A stretch of 64,000 bases of DNA from Pseudorhizobium xiangyangii (GCF_020531965.1 NZ_JAJAWH010000013.1:62001-126000), one strand, 5' to 3'. Shown: positions 1-9,535, numbered from the stretch's first letter. The notes: generated from the sequence alone by a model not told the origin. Numbers and translations: made by a program.

Positions 1-498
1 AACCTTGGTCGAGGCGTGCCGTGGATGTTCGGCCTGTTCGTCCTTTTGGTCGTGATAATGAACTACGCGCTGACACGCACGAAGTGGGGTCGCTCGATGT
101 TTGCCGTGGGCGGCAACCGCGAAGCCGCGCGTCGCTCGGGCATCAACGTCAAGCGCATCTACCTCTCGGCCTTCATGTTGTGCTCTACCCTGGCGGCGCT
201 GGGCGGAATGCTGTCAGCTTCGCGGCTGGCATCCTCCAGCCAGCAAGCCGGCACGGGTGACGTGAACCTGAACGCGATAGCCGCGGCAGTCATAGGCGGC
301 ACCAGCCTCTTTGGCGGCCGTGGCAGTGCCTATTCCGCGCTACTGGGCATCATCGTCATTCAGGCCATTTCGAACGGGCTGACGCTTTTGAACCTCTCGT
401 CGAGCCTGCGTTACATGATCACCGGTGGCGTCCTCGCCGTCGCGGTCATCGTCGACTCGCTGGCGCGCCGCTCCCGTGCGGCTCACGGCCGCGGCTGA
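1..498 (+). CDS. Sugar ABC transporter permease (RbsC type), 5' end outside window
   Basis: C-terminal ~165 residues of an inner-membrane permease of the ribose/xylose/pentitol ABC importer family (BPD_transp_2). The frame is open to base 1, so the N-terminus lies upstream of the window. Visible are several hydrophobic helices and the family hallmark around [18 protein letters not shown], the cytoplasmic loop that contacts the ATPase, followed by the conserved [15 protein letters not shown] segment near the C-terminus. It ends 17 bases before the ribitol dehydrogenase start, so it belongs to the same operon. The substrate is inferred from the neighbours to be a pentitol such as ribitol; the permease alone does not show this. 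Confidence 0.9.
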   Translation, partial: NLGRGVPWMFGLFVLLVVIMNYALTRTKWGRSMFAVGGNREAARRSGINVKRIYLSAFMLCSTLAALGGMLSASRLASSSQQAGTGDVNLNAIAAAVIGGTSLFGGRGSAYSALLGIIVIQAISNGLTLLNLSSSLRYMITGGVLAVAVIVDSLARRSRAAHGRG

Positions 499-515
499 TC
501 CAATTGGAGAATAAC

Positions 516-1244
516 ATGTCGGAAGAAATGAAGGGCAAAGTCGTCGCCATTACCGGTGCGGCCTCTGGGATCGGGCTGCAATGCGCCCGAACGCTGATAG
601 ACGCCGGGGCGACAGTGGTGCTGATCGACCGAGCCGAGGAGCGACTGAAGCAGCTCTGCGCCGAGATCGGGCCGAACGCACTGCCGCTGGTCGTCGATCT
701 GCTTAACGGTCCACAGGTCTCGGCCATGTTGCCGCGCATCCTGGAACTCACCGGACGTCTCGATGTCTTTTACGCCAATGCCGGCTCCTATATCGGTGGC
801 GCGGTGGCCGAGGGTGATCCGGACGCCTGGGACCGGATGCTCAATCTCAACGTCAATGCAGCCTTCCGCTCGGTGCATGCGGTGCTTCCGCACATGATCG
901 CGCAGAAGTCGGGTGACATCATCTTTACCTCGTCGGTCGCCGGCGTGATCCCGGTGGTGTGGGAGCCGATCTACACAGCTTCGAAGTTCGCGGTGCAGGC
1001 ATTCGTCCACTCTACCCGCCGTCAGGTCGCCCCGCATGGCATTCGTGTCTGCGCTGTGTTGCCCGGCCCGGTCGTGACAGCACTTCTCGACGACTGGCCC
1101 AAGGCCAAAATGGACGAGGCGCTGGCCAATGGCAGCCTGATGCAGCCGCAGGAAGTGGCCGACGCGGTGCTGTTCATGCTGACCCGCAAGCGCACAGTCA
1201 CCGTTCGCGACCTGGTGATCATGCCGAGTAGCCTGGATCTCTGA
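516..1244 (+). CDS. rbtD: Ribitol 2-dehydrogenase-like short-chain dehydrogenase
   Basis: Cytoplasmic SDR enzyme of 242 residues that probably oxidises ribitol to D-ribulose with NAD. The nucleotide-binding motif TGAASGIG is near residue 13, an NAG motif ([10 protein letters not shown]) follows, and the catalytic serine and Y-x3-K are seen in SSVAGV and YTASKFAVQ. The whole chain, including [15 protein letters not shown] at the C-terminus, resembles the ribitol dehydrogenases of rhizobia and Zymomonas as I remember them. ATG 516 is preferred over an upstream TTG at 504 because GGAG at 506-509 is correctly spaced. It lies between a sugar permease and a pentulose kinase, which supports a ribitol pathway. 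A different polyol substrate is possible. Confidence 0.82.
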   Translation: MSEEMKGKVVAITGAASGIGLQCARTLIDAGATVVLIDRAEERLKQLCAEIGPNALPLVVDLLNGPQVSAMLPRILELTGRLDVFYANAGSYIGGAVAEGDPDAWDRMLNLNVNAAFRSVHAVLPHMIAQKSGDIIFTSSVAGVIPVVWEPIYTASKFAVQAFVHSTRRQVAPHGIRVCAVLPGPVVTALLDDWPKAKMDEALANGSLMQPQEVADAVLFMLTRKRTVTVRDLVIMPSSLDL

Positions 1245-1266
1245 TTTCCGGGAAGGAAGCGCCATC

Positions 1267-2877
1267 ATGACAGAACGCGACGAACGTCTCATCCTCGGTG
1301 TCGACGTAGGCACCGGCAGCGCGCGGGCCGGCTTGTTCGACCTTTCGGGCCGGATGCTGGCCTCCGCCAAGCGGGAAATCACCCTCTGGCGCGGCCCCGG
1401 CTCCATGGTGGAGCAGTCGTCGTCGCAAATCTGGTCCGCGATCTGCCAATCGGTTCGTGCAGCGCTGGACGAAGCCGGCATCGATCCGGCGCGGGTCGCC
1501 GGGGTTGGCTTCGATGCCACCTGTTCCCTTGTCGTACTGGGTGCGGGCGGGACGTCCCTGCCTGTTGGACCCTCGGAAGACCCTTCGCGCGATGTCATCG
1601 TGTGGATGGATCACCGCGCTGTCGAGCAGGCCGAGCGCATCAATGTCATGGGCCATGACGTGCTGCGTTATGTCGGCGGCAGCATCTCGCCTGAGATGGA
1701 GACGCCTAAACTTCTCTGGTTGAAGGAGAACCGACCCGAGGTTTTCGCCCAGGCATGGCAGTTTTTCGATCTCGCCGATTTCCTGACATGGAAGGCAACT
1801 GGCGATCTCGCACGCTCGACCTGCACGGTAACCTGCAAATGGACCTATCTGGCCCATGAACGTCGCTGGGATCCATCCTATTTCCGCCAGATCGGCCTAG
1901 GAGAACTGGCGGACGAGGATTTCGATTGTATCGGCAAGCGCGTGGTGGATCCCGGAACACCACTTGGCCAGGGCCTGACTGCAGCCGCTGCCGCCGATCT
2001 CGGTCTGCTTGTCGGAACAGCTGTTTCCGCCGGCATGATCGACGCCCACGCCGGTGGCATCGGCACTGTCGGGATCGAGGGTAGCCCCACGACCCATATG
2101 GCCTATGTCTTCGGCACCTCCTCCTGCACCATGACCTCGACTGCAGATCCAGTCTTCGTTCCCGGCGTCTGGGGGCCATATTTTTCGGCCATGGTGCCGG
2201 GAATGTGGTTGAACGAAGGTGGCCAGTCGGCGGCCGGCGCCGCGATCGACCATCTGATAGAATGCCATCCGGCCGGCGTCGAAGCACAGGAGATGGCGCG
2301 CGGGCGCGGCATTCCTGTGTCCCAGCTCCTCACGGAGCGGCTGCTGGCTCATACCTCTTCGATCTCCGACATCGTGCACCATGCTGACGGCCTGCATGTT
2401 GTTCCCGAATTCCTCGGCAACCGCGCACCCCATGCCGACCCGCATGCCCGCGCTGTCATTGTCGGGCTTGGGATGGAACGGGGCCTGGACAGTCTCGCTG
2501 CACTTTACCTCGCCGGCATCTGTGGCATCGGCTACGGGCTGCGGCAGATCATAGAAACTCAGGCGCAGGCCGGCGCACCGGTCGAGAAAGTCGTAATTTC
2601 AGGCGGTGCGGGACAATCGACAATGATCCGCCAAATTCTTGCGGACGCCATCGGCAAGCCGGTGCTCGCTTGTGAGGCAGAGGAGCCGGTTCTTCTGGGT
2701 GCGGCAACCTTGGGTTCTGTCGCCGCCGGCCTCTACCCCGATCTTCGAAGCGCGATGGCCGAGCTCAGTCGCGCAGGCGCTACGTTCCTGCCCGCGGATG
2801 GGGAGATCGCCTCATTGCACGCAACACGATATCGGGCATTCCAGCGCCTGCAGGCACTGGCGAGAGAAATCCGTTGA
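1267..2877 (+). CDS. FGGY-family pentulose kinase, probably D-ribulokinase
   Basis: Cytoplasmic sugar kinase of 536 residues, the usual length for FGGY pentulose kinases of the ribulokinase/YdjH type. The N-terminal phosphate-binding motif LGVDVGTGSARAGLFD is at residues 9-24 and the C-terminal ATP-binding motif SGGAGQSTMIRQ at about 440-451. It would phosphorylate the ketopentose made by the adjacent dehydrogenase (D-ribulose to D-ribulose 5-phosphate), feeding the pentose phosphate pathway. The start follows the dehydrogenase stop by 22 bases with GGAAGG upstream. Family is certain; substrate is inferred from context. Confidence 0.85.
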   Translation: MTERDERLILGVDVGTGSARAGLFDLSGRMLASAKREITLWRGPGSMVEQSSSQIWSAICQSVRAALDEAGIDPARVAGVGFDATCSLVVLGAGGTSLPVGPSEDPSRDVIVWMDHRAVEQAERINVMGHDVLRYVGGSISPEMETPKLLWLKENRPEVFAQAWQFFDLADFLTWKATGDLARSTCTVTCKWTYLAHERRWDPSYFRQIGLGELADEDFDCIGKRVVDPGTPLGQGLTAAAAADLGLLVGTAVSAGMIDAHAGGIGTVGIEGSPTTHMAYVFGTSSCTMTSTADPVFVPGVWGPYFSAMVPGMWLNEGGQSAAGAAIDHLIECHPAGVEAQEMARGRGIPVSQLLTERLLAHTSSISDIVHHADGLHVVPEFLGNRAPHADPHARAVIVGLGMERGLDSLAALYLAGICGIGYGLRQIIETQAQAGAPVEKVVISGGAGQSTMIRQILADAIGKPVLACEAEEPVLLGAATLGSVAAGLYPDLRSAMAELSRAGATFLPADGEIASLHATRYRAFQRLQALAREIR

Positions 2878-3013
2878 TGGTGGCTCAGCAAGTGCCCCAC
2901 CGGTTGATGCGAAGATCACTGATGCCCGTCGCATTTGCAGAGATGCTTCGATCTGGTCATCCGCGCGCACCATCCATGGCCTCGACGTCGCCAATTTCAC
3001 AGAGGAGATCAAA

Positions 3014-3904
3014 ATGAACAACCGTCTTGGTTTGCACGCCAACGTCTGGGTCGCGGGCTGGAGCGATGAGGAAGCCATCCGTGCGATCGATAAAACAGCC
3101 GAATTCGGCTTCGATCTCATCGAGATTTCGGCGATGGCTCCTCACTTGATGAACATTGACCTCACGCGCAAGCGGCTGGAACAGGCGGGTATCGGGGTCA
3201 CCATGTCCCTGGGCCTGGATGCCGAGAAGGATATTTCCTCGCTTGATCCCGATCGGGTCCGTGCAGGCGAGGCACATCTGATGGATGTGGTTTCGACCGC
3301 CCGCGACATCGGTGCCACCCATGTCTGCGGCATCCTCTATTCCGCGTTCCAGAAGTATTCCGAACCCGCAACCTCGGCCGGTGTCGCGTCTTCGATCGAG
3401 GTGATGGCACGGGTGGCCGAAAAGGCCGCAGCCAGCGGCATCACGCTCGGCATGGAGGTCGTCAACCGGTACGAGACCAACATGATCAACACGGCAACGC
3501 AGGCGGTGGAATATTGCCGACGCGTCGGTGCGCCGAACGTCAAGGTTCACCTCGACGTCTATCACATGAACATCGAGGAGGCCGACGCCGTTGCGGCGAT
3601 CCAGGCCACCGGCGACTATCTGGGATATTTCCACACCGGCGAAAGCCACCGGGGCTACATGGGCACCGGATCGATCGACTTGAAGTCGATGTTCCAGGCG
3701 CTGGCGCGGATCGGCTATGCCGGCCCGATCACCTATGAATCCTTCTCCTCTCGCGTCGTCGGCCAGCCGTTGACCGGTATCCTCGGCATCTGGCGTGAGA
3801 CCTGGGAAGACGGAGACGATCTCGTACGGCATGCCAAGATGTACACCCAGTCGCAAATGATAGCCGCGCGCAACGCGGTATCTCGCAAGTCTAGCCTCGC
3901 CTGA
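3014..3904 (+). CDS. Ketose 3-epimerase-like (xylose isomerase-like TIM barrel)
   Basis: A 296-residue AP-endonuclease-2/xylose-isomerase-fold protein close to the D-tagatose/D-allulose 3-epimerase group. The metal ligands are visible in order: Glu in MEVVNRYE, Asp and His in HLDVYHMNIEE, His in YFHTGESHRGY, and Glu in ITYESFSS. The motifs LDVYHMNIEE and FHTGES match the allulose epimerase of Agrobacterium closely. ATG 3014 has a strong GAGGAG upstream; a longer open frame to its left overlaps the kinase and is not used. The gap of 136 bases from the kinase holds no gene. It probably interconverts ketopentoses or ketohexoses entering through this operon. Confidence 0.8.
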   Translation: MNNRLGLHANVWVAGWSDEEAIRAIDKTAEFGFDLIEISAMAPHLMNIDLTRKRLEQAGIGVTMSLGLDAEKDISSLDPDRVRAGEAHLMDVVSTARDIGATHVCGILYSAFQKYSEPATSAGVASSIEVMARVAEKAAASGITLGMEVVNRYETNMINTATQAVEYCRRVGAPNVKVHLDVYHMNIEEADAVAAIQATGDYLGYFHTGESHRGYMGTGSIDLKSMFQALARIGYAGPITYESFSSRVVGQPLTGILGIWRETWEDGDDLVRHAKMYTQSQMIAARNAVSRKSSLA

Positions 3905-4092
3905 ACGGAGGGAGGCAGGCGAAACGAGGGAGGCGGTCCCAGGAAGATGTGAAATGGTCACTTTCGGCTGCGTAGCTGTTTCCTGACCAGACGGGTTCCG
4001 CCTTCCTGCACTGCATACGCTCGACCCGCCTCCCATGCTCGGAAAAGCCACGGGCTTGGTGCTAAAGTGTAAAATTGCACCGACCATCGACC

Positions 4093-4575
4093 TCACATAT
4101 TCGGATAGACCGGCCCCTCGCCGCCCTGCGGCGGCACCCAGTTGATGTTCTGGTTGGGGTCCTTGATGTCGCAGGTCTTGCAGTGGACGCAGTTCTGCGC
4201 GTTGATAGCGAAGACGTCCTCGCCGTCCTTCTCGAGCCATTCGTAGACGTCGGCCGGACAGTAGCGGGTCGACGGGCCGGCATAGATGCCGAGCTCCGAG
4301 CGCTTCTGCAGATCCATGTCCTTCACCTGGAGATGGACCGGCTGGTCCTCCTCGTGGGTGGTGTTGGACAGGAACACCGAGGACAGCCGGTCGAAGGTCA
4401 GCACGCCGTCGGGACGCGGATAGTCGATGCGTCTGTGCCTGGCCGCCGGCTCCAGCGAGGCGGCGTCGGTCTTGCCGTGCTTCAGCGTGAACGGCGAAGT
4501 GCCGAAGATCTGTTTGACCCACATGTCGAGGCCGCCGAGCGCGATCCCCAACGCCGTCTGGGCCGTACCGACCGC
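4093..4575 (-). pseudogene. 3' remnant of electron-transfer flavoprotein-ubiquinone oxidoreductase
   Basis: The reverse strand encodes only the last ~155 residues of ETF-QO, a protein normally of about 550. The iron-sulfur part is intact: TRYCPADVYEW and INAQNCVHCKTCDIKD give the four cysteines of the 4Fe-4S cluster, and the chain ends in PPQGGEGPVYPNM as full-length ETF-QO does. Upstream, homology fades near 4569 and the frame is closed by a stop at 4576-4578. The FAD-binding and quinone-binding domains are absent, so it cannot be functional. It is a leftover of deletion or rearrangement between the pentitol and purine operons. Confidence 0.9.
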
Positions 4576-4647
4576 TTAGTTCATCGGACGAATCTCAAGC
4601 ACAGCTCAAAGGACCTTCTGCCGGTACGCAAACGATTCGACATCCTC

Positions 4648-4684
4648 TTGATGATCATGTATCCGGGCGATTAATCGTTTAATC
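4648..4684 (+). promoter_or_regulatory. Promoter and LacI-type operator of the purine operon
   Basis: GATTAATCGTTTAATC at 4669-4684 is an inverted repeat (GATTAA/TTAATC arms) with a central CG, the usual form of LacI-family operators. A TTGATG box at 4648-4653 lies 17 bases before TTAATC, so the operator overlaps a possible -10 region. It sits 20 bases upstream of the LacI-family regulator gene, suggesting autoregulation and control of the whole downstream operon. Confidence 0.55.
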
Positions 4685-4704
4685 AGGTCCCGTTCCGCGA
4701 CGCG

Positions 4705-5748
4705 ATGCACAGCAACCGCACTCGACCGAATCTCAGCCAGATAGCCGCCCTGCTCGATGTATCGGTGGCGACCGTATCAAATGCGCTTTCCGGCAAGGGG
4801 CGCGTTTCGAACGAATTGGCCGACAAGATCCGTGCGACAGCCTCCGATCTTGGTTATGTACCAGGGACAGCCGGGCGCGCCTTGCGTACAGGGCGGTCCT
4901 ATGTGTTGGGGCTCGTGCTGCCGGATATCGCAAACCCGCTGTTTCCGCAGATCGCGCAGGCCATAGAGCACGCCGCTGCCAAGGCCGGATATGGGGTGTT
5001 GATTGCCGACTCGCGCGGTGATGTCGCAATGCAGACCGAGGTAATCAACCGGCTGCTTGAGCGGGGCGTCGATGGCGTCGTCATCTTGCCCCGGCGTGGC
5101 ACCCGCATCTCCGACATCGGCAGTCCAATTGCCGTAATCGACAGCAGTTCGACGCCCGGCAACACCGTTTCAGCCGACCATTGGCAGGGTGGTCAACTGG
5201 TCGCCGAGCACCTCGTTTCGCTCGGCCACAGCAAGATCCTGATCATCGGGAACAATCCCGATTCCAACGTGCAGAACGATCGCATAGGCGGAATGAAATC
5301 GCGAATTCCGGCCAAGGTGCAAAGCGAAACCATTTGGATCGAAAGGCTGGAAGCCGCTGCCCATGTCGGCTGTTCGCTCGGGCTGGATCGAAAGTTTAAA
5401 GAAGGATTCACCGCCTTCGCGACCGTTTCTGACCTCCATGCCCTGCGCGCGCTGACCGAGCTTCTGGGGTGCGGCATCACCGTACCTGAGCAGGCAAGCG
5501 TCACGGGCTTCGATGATCTCACCTGGTCATCCGCCTTCAGACCGGCCCTGACGACCATCCACATGGACATGCCCGCGATTGCCAAGATTGCAGTGGACGC
5601 GCTGACCAGCGCGATCGAGGGCAACGCTGCGGGCGATACACCGCCAACGCCCGGACCGGTGCGGCCCTTGCCTGATGCCTGCGAAAGCGTGCCGATGACC
5701 CTCGTCGTGCGCCAGACCTCGGCGCCTCCTCGTTTGACTGCCGCTTAA
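4705..5748 (+). CDS. LacI-family transcriptional regulator
   Basis: A 347-residue repressor with an N-terminal LacI helix-turn-helix (LSQIAALLDVSVATVSNALS, residues 10-29), a hinge region ending near residue 60, and a periplasmic-binding-protein-like effector domain (VLGLVLPDIANPLFPQIAQ to VTGFDDLTWSSAFRPALTT). It is the first gene of a run of nine co-oriented genes for purine uptake and breakdown and ends 27 bases before the binding-protein gene. It therefore probably senses a nucleoside or base. There is a candidate operator just upstream. No obvious ribosome-binding site precedes ATG 4705. Confidence 0.9.
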   Translation: MHSNRTRPNLSQIAALLDVSVATVSNALSGKGRVSNELADKIRATASDLGYVPGTAGRALRTGRSYVLGLVLPDIANPLFPQIAQAIEHAAAKAGYGVLIADSRGDVAMQTEVINRLLERGVDGVVILPRRGTRISDIGSPIAVIDSSSTPGNTVSADHWQGGQLVAEHLVSLGHSKILIIGNNPDSNVQNDRIGGMKSRIPAKVQSETIWIERLEAAAHVGCSLGLDRKFKEGFTAFATVSDLHALRALTELLGCGITVPEQASVTGFDDLTWSSAFRPALTTIHMDMPAIAKIAVDALTSAIEGNAAGDTPPTPGPVRPLPDACESVPMTLVVRQTSAPPRLTAA

Positions 5749-5775
5749 AACATGAAGCCCCAGAAGGAGAACATC

Positions 5776-6801
5776 ATGAAATTCAAGATGGTATTGGCCT
5801 CGGCCACCGCTCTGATGCTGAGCATGGGCGTAGCCCAAGCTCAGGAAAAGACGCTCACTATTTCTGTCTACGCCTTCGCGCAGGACGAGTTCAAGGAACT
5901 GGTCTACGATCCGTTCGAAGCCAAGTGCGGCTGCAAGCTCGTCGTCGAGACCGGCAACAGCGTCGAGCGTCTCGCCAAGATGGAAGCCAACAAGGCGAAC
6001 CCGGTCATCGACATGGCCGTCGTCTCGATGGCGGACGCGCTTCAGGCAAGCCGCGCCGGGCTGACCGACAAGGTTGACACGACAAAGCTCACCAACTTCG
6101 GCAAGCTCTACGACATCGCCAAGGATCCGAACGGCGACGGCATGAGCGTCGGCTATACTTTCTACGCCACCTCGATCGTCTACCGGACCGACAAGATGAA
6201 GGTCGAATCCTGGGCCGATCTGCTCAAGGACGACGTCGTCTCTCACGTCGCTTTCCCGAACGTCACGACCAACCAGGGACCGCCTGCCCTCTACATGCTC
6301 GGTCAGGCGCTTGGAAACGACACACCGGACCTCAAGGGTCCGATCGAGGCCATCGGCGCGAAGAAGGACGAAATCGTCACCTTCTACGTGAAGTCATCGC
6401 AGCTCGTTCAGCTCATGCAGCAGGAAGAGATCTGGGCCGCGCCGATTGGCCGATTCTCCTGGGCGCCTTTCGCCAAGCTCGATCTGCCGCTCGCATGGGC
6501 AACCCCGAAGGAAGGTCAGACCGGCGGCATGAACGTCATGGTCATGACCAAGGGCTCGAAGAACCAGGACCTCGCGCTTGAGTTCATGGACTTCTGGCTC
6601 TCCACCGAAGTGCAGACGAAGCTTGCCGAAAAGCTCGTCGACAGCCCGGCCAATGCCGAAGTCAAGGTCTCCGACGAGGTCGCCGGCAACATCACCTACG
6701 GTGAGGAAACCGCAAAGAGCCTCAAGCTCATCCCGTCCGCCACAGCACTCGACAATCGCGATGCCTGGCTTTCGGAGTGGAACGCCACGGTCGGCCAGTA
6801 A
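5776..6801 (+). CDS. ABC transporter substrate-binding protein (Pot/Fe type), putative purine uptake
   Basis: Periplasmic solute-binding protein of 341 residues. A signal peptide (MKFKMVLASATALMLSMG, then VAQA as cleavage site) is followed by a mature type-2 binding fold of the spermidine/putrescine/iron cluster. The start at 5776 has AAGGAG correctly placed; an upstream ATG at 5752 is in frame but would put eight polar residues before the signal peptide. It is followed by two permeases and an ATPase of the same PotBCA type. Although Pot-type systems are often called spermidine transporters, the genes behind it (nucleoside hydrolase, adenine deaminase) point to a purine nucleoside or base. 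Confidence 0.82.
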   Translation: MKFKMVLASATALMLSMGVAQAQEKTLTISVYAFAQDEFKELVYDPFEAKCGCKLVVETGNSVERLAKMEANKANPVIDMAVVSMADALQASRAGLTDKVDTTKLTNFGKLYDIAKDPNGDGMSVGYTFYATSIVYRTDKMKVESWADLLKDDVVSHVAFPNVTTNQGPPALYMLGQALGNDTPDLKGPIEAIGAKKDEIVTFYVKSSQLVQLMQQEEIWAAPIGRFSWAPFAKLDLPLAWATPKEGQTGGMNVMVMTKGSKNQDLALEFMDFWLSTEVQTKLAEKLVDSPANAEVKVSDEVAGNITYGEETAKSLKLIPSATALDNRDAWLSEWNATVGQ

Positions 6802-6913
6802 CCGCAGAACGTGGAGCCTCCCCCAGGGCTCCTGCCTGATCGACGCGGCGGGCGGACACACGTCCGCCGCGTCCTGCCTGCCAAAGAAACGGATCAAAAA
6901 AGGGTTAGACGAA

Positions 6914-7741
6914 ATGTTCCAGAACCGGGCAGAAGCGCTGGCGCTTGCCCTTCCGGCGGCTCTCTTCGCTGCCATCGTCTTTCTGGTGCCGGTCGCCCTT
7001 CTTCTTTCCGAAGGGTTCCGATCGGCCGAGAGTTGGACGATCTCGGCCTATGTCGATTTCTTCGCCGAGCCACTCAACCGTGCAGTCTTCCTGCGCACGT
7101 TGAAGCTCGGCCTGATCGTGACCGTTGCCGCGGCCGTCATCGGCTACGCCACGGCCTATGCCATCGTCTCGCTGCCACCCGGCACAAAGGGCCGGATGAT
7201 CGGTCTGGTCGTCCTGCCGCTAATGATTTCGCCCGTGGCGCGAACTTATGCCTGGATTGTCATCCTCGGTCGCACCGGCATCGTCAACCAGGGCCTGATG
7301 CTGTTCGGCCTGACCGACGAACCCCTGCGCATTCTCTTCACCGAGACCGCCGTCTTCATCGGACTGTTGCAGCTCTTCCTGCCGCTGATGGTCATCTCGC
7401 TGATCAGCGCCCTGGAAAACCTGCCCAAGGATGCCGTTCCGGCGGCTCGTGTTCTCGGAGCCAACTGGTTCCAGGTCTTCTGGAAGGTGATCCTGCCGCT
7501 GACCCGCGAGGGGCTGGTGGTCGGCGGCACCCTCGTCTTTACAGGCTCCATGACCGCATACATTACCCCCGCCATCCTCGGTGGCTCCAAGGTTCTCATG
7601 CTGGAGACCTTGCTCTACCAGCAAGTGACCGTAGCCAACAATTTCGTGTCCGCGAGCGTGATCGCCTTCATCCTGATCATCATGAGCTTCGCCGCCAACA
7701 TCCTGCTGAGACGCATCGCCACTGCAAGGAACAAGAAATGA
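6914..7741 (+). CDS. ABC transporter permease (PotB type)
   Basis: Inner-membrane permease of 275 residues with about six hydrophobic helices and the EAA loop near residues 175-195 (DAVPAARVLGANWFQVFWKV). First of two permeases in the importer. ATG 6914 is preferred: the longer open frame before it overlaps the binding-protein gene and has no membrane character. Stop and the next start overlap as ATGA, indicating translational coupling. Confidence 0.88.
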   Translation: MFQNRAEALALALPAALFAAIVFLVPVALLLSEGFRSAESWTISAYVDFFAEPLNRAVFLRTLKLGLIVTVAAAVIGYATAYAIVSLPPGTKGRMIGLVVLPLMISPVARTYAWIVILGRTGIVNQGLMLFGLTDEPLRILFTETAVFIGLLQLFLPLMVISLISALENLPKDAVPAARVLGANWFQVFWKVILPLTREGLVVGGTLVFTGSMTAYITPAILGGSKVLMLETLLYQQVTVANNFVSASVIAFILIIMSFAANILLRRIATARNKK

Positions 7742-8517
7742 TGCAGAGACTGTTTGCGCCCCTCACCCTGCTTCTCGTGATGATCTTCCTGATCGGGCCT
7801 TTCCTGATCATCGTCGCCGCCTCCTTCTCCGCCGGCGACACGTTGGCTTTCCCGCCGCAGGGCTTTTCGCTCAAGTGGATCGCCAAGGTCTTCACCGTGG
7901 AAAGCTTCCGCCAGAGTTTCGCGACGTCGATGGTCCTGGCGATAGGCGGCACCTTCGCCGCCCTCGTGCTCGGCATTCCCGCCTCCTACGCAATGTCGCG
8001 TTACCCGCTGCCCGGCGCCGAGACTGTGCGCTTCATGGTATCCATGCCGATCATAGTGCCCGGCATCATCGTCGGCCTCGCTCTGCTGCGCTATTTCGTG
8101 ATCCCCTTGGGCATGTCGATCACCCTCGCTCTCTTCGTCGCCCACACGGCGCTGGTGCTGCCCTATGCTGTACGGGTCGTCTCCGCGAGCCTTGCCAATC
8201 TCCGCTCCGACATGGAGGAGGCAGCAGTCCTTTTGGGCTCGTCACGACTTGGAGCCTTCTTCCGCGTGGTATTGCCCAACATTCGCGGCGGCATCCTGTC
8301 GGCCTTCATCCTCGGCTTCGTGACGAGCTTCAACCAGGTGCCGGTCTCCCTCTTCCTGTCCGGCCCAGGCGTGCGCACGCTGCCAATCGACATGCTGGGC
8401 TATATGGAAATCGTGTTCGATCCCTCGATTGCCGCCCTTTCCTCGCTGCTCGCCTTCCTTTCCATCGGCATCGTCTTTGCCGCAGAACGCTTCCTGGGGT
8501 TTTCCCGTTATGTCTGA
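7738..8517 (+). CDS. ABC transporter permease (PotC type)
   Basis: Second inner-membrane permease, 259 residues, six predicted helices, with the EAA loop MEEAAVLLGSSRLGAFFRVV. It starts in an ATGA overlap with the preceding permease (ATG 7738, or the adjacent ATG 7741) and its last codons overlap the ATPase start by eight bases. The heterodimer with the upstream permease would form the membrane channel of the putative purine importer. Confidence 0.88.
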   Translation: MMQRLFAPLTLLLVMIFLIGPFLIIVAASFSAGDTLAFPPQGFSLKWIAKVFTVESFRQSFATSMVLAIGGTFAALVLGIPASYAMSRYPLPGAETVRFMVSMPIIVPGIIVGLALLRYFVIPLGMSITLALFVAHTALVLPYAVRVVSASLANLRSDMEEAAVLLGSSRLGAFFRVVLPNIRGGILSAFILGFVTSFNQVPVSLFLSGPGVRTLPIDMLGYMEIVFDPSIAALSSLLAFLSIGIVFAAERFLGFSRYV

Positions 8518-9535
8518 CGCTTCGTTCCTCACCCTCGACAAGCTCTCGCTCGCCTATGGCAAGACCACTGCGGTCAAGGATCTCGACCTCCAGATCCGCA
8601 GAGGCGAACTCCTCGCGCTGCTCGGCCCTTCGGGCTGCGGCAAGACCACCACCATGCGATCCATCGCCGGTCTGATGCCGGTCCAGTCCGGGCGCATCAC
8701 GCTCGACGGCAGGGATATCACGCGCGTCTCCGCCAACCGCCGCGAAGTCGGGCTCGTCTTCCAGTCCTACGCGCTTTTCCCGCACCTCTCCGTGTTCGAG
8801 AATGTCGCCTTCGGTCTGAAGCTCAAGGGCATGACTGGCGAGGTGCTGAACACCAAGGTCTCGGCCGCGCTGAAATCCGTCGGCCTGTCGCAGTTTGCCA
8901 GCCGCAAGACGCCGGAACTGTCGGGCGGCCAGCAGCAGCGCGTGGCGCTCGCCCGTTCCATGGTCATGGAACCGAAGGTGCTGATGCTGGACGAGCCGCT
9001 CTCCAACCTTGACGCCCGCCTTCGCCTCGAAATGCGCACCGAGCTGCAGCGTGTGCAAAAGGAAAGCGGCGTGACCATGATCTTCGTCACCCACGATCAG
9101 GTCGAGGCACTGGCGCTCGCCGATCGCATCGTCGTCATGCGCGACGGTGCCATCGAGCAAATCGGCACACCTGAAGACATCTACAATCGTCCCGCCTCGA
9201 GCTTCGTCGCCGATTTCGTCGGCTTCGAGAATATCTTCGCCGTCCGCAACGGCAAGATTGTTACCGAGAGCGGCGAAACCTCCCTTTCAGGCGCTGCGCC
9301 CGATACGGCAGGCCTTGCTTGGCGGCCGCGTGCGATCCCGTTGGGGTCAGGACCTTTCACTGGCATCGTGCGCGGTGTCTCCTTTGCCGGCAGCACCCGC
9401 GAATACGTGCTGGAAACGCCGGTCGGCATCGTCAAGGCCGAGACCGAGGCGTCGCTTCCTGCCCATGAACTCGGCGCATCGGTGGCGTTCGACCTCCCGG
9501 TCGAAAGTGCTGCGCCCCTTGACCGCTTCGGGTGA
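8510..9535 (+). CDS. ABC transporter ATP-binding protein (PotA type)
   Basis: A 341-residue ATPase. Walker A GPSGCGKTT (near residue 40), Q-loop VGLVFQSYALFPHL, signature LSGGQQQRVALAR, Walker B VLMLDEPLSNLD and the H-loop FVTHDQ are all present, followed by a C-terminal TOBE-like regulatory domain. ATG 8510 overlaps the permease gene by eight bases; the ORF can be extended upstream but that part is only the permease read in another frame. It energises import by the two upstream permeases. Its stop overlaps the next start as GTGA. Confidence 0.9.
   Translation: MSDASFLTLDKLSLAYGKTTAVKDLDLQIRRGELLALLGPSGCGKTTTMRSIAGLMPVQSGRITLDGRDITRVSANRREVGLVFQSYALFPHLSVFENVAFGLKLKGMTGEVLNTKVSAALKSVGLSQFASRKTPELSGGQQQRVALARSMVMEPKVLMLDEPLSNLDARLRLEMRTELQRVQKESGVTMIFVTHDQVEALALADRIVVMRDGAIEQIGTPEDIYNRPASSFVADFVGFENIFAVRNGKIVTESGETSLSGAAPDTAGLAWRPRAIPLGSGPFTGIVRGVSFAGSTREYVLETPVGIVKAETEASLPAHELGASVAFDLPVESAAPLDRFG

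Noticed and set aside
483-1598. Long minus-strand open frame of 371 codons
   Set aside because: It lies opposite the ribitol dehydrogenase and kinase, with low-complexity His/Arg-rich sequence typical of antisense frames in high-GC DNA.
2957-4522. Minus-strand open frame of 521 codons
   Set aside because: It covers the antisense of the epimerase and a wrong frame of the ETF-QO remnant; no family resemblance, and the real remnant is in another frame.
6811-7737. 5' extension of the second permease frame
   Set aside because: Arg/His-rich and non-hydrophobic; it is the first permease read in another frame. The ATGA overlap at 7738 is the real start.
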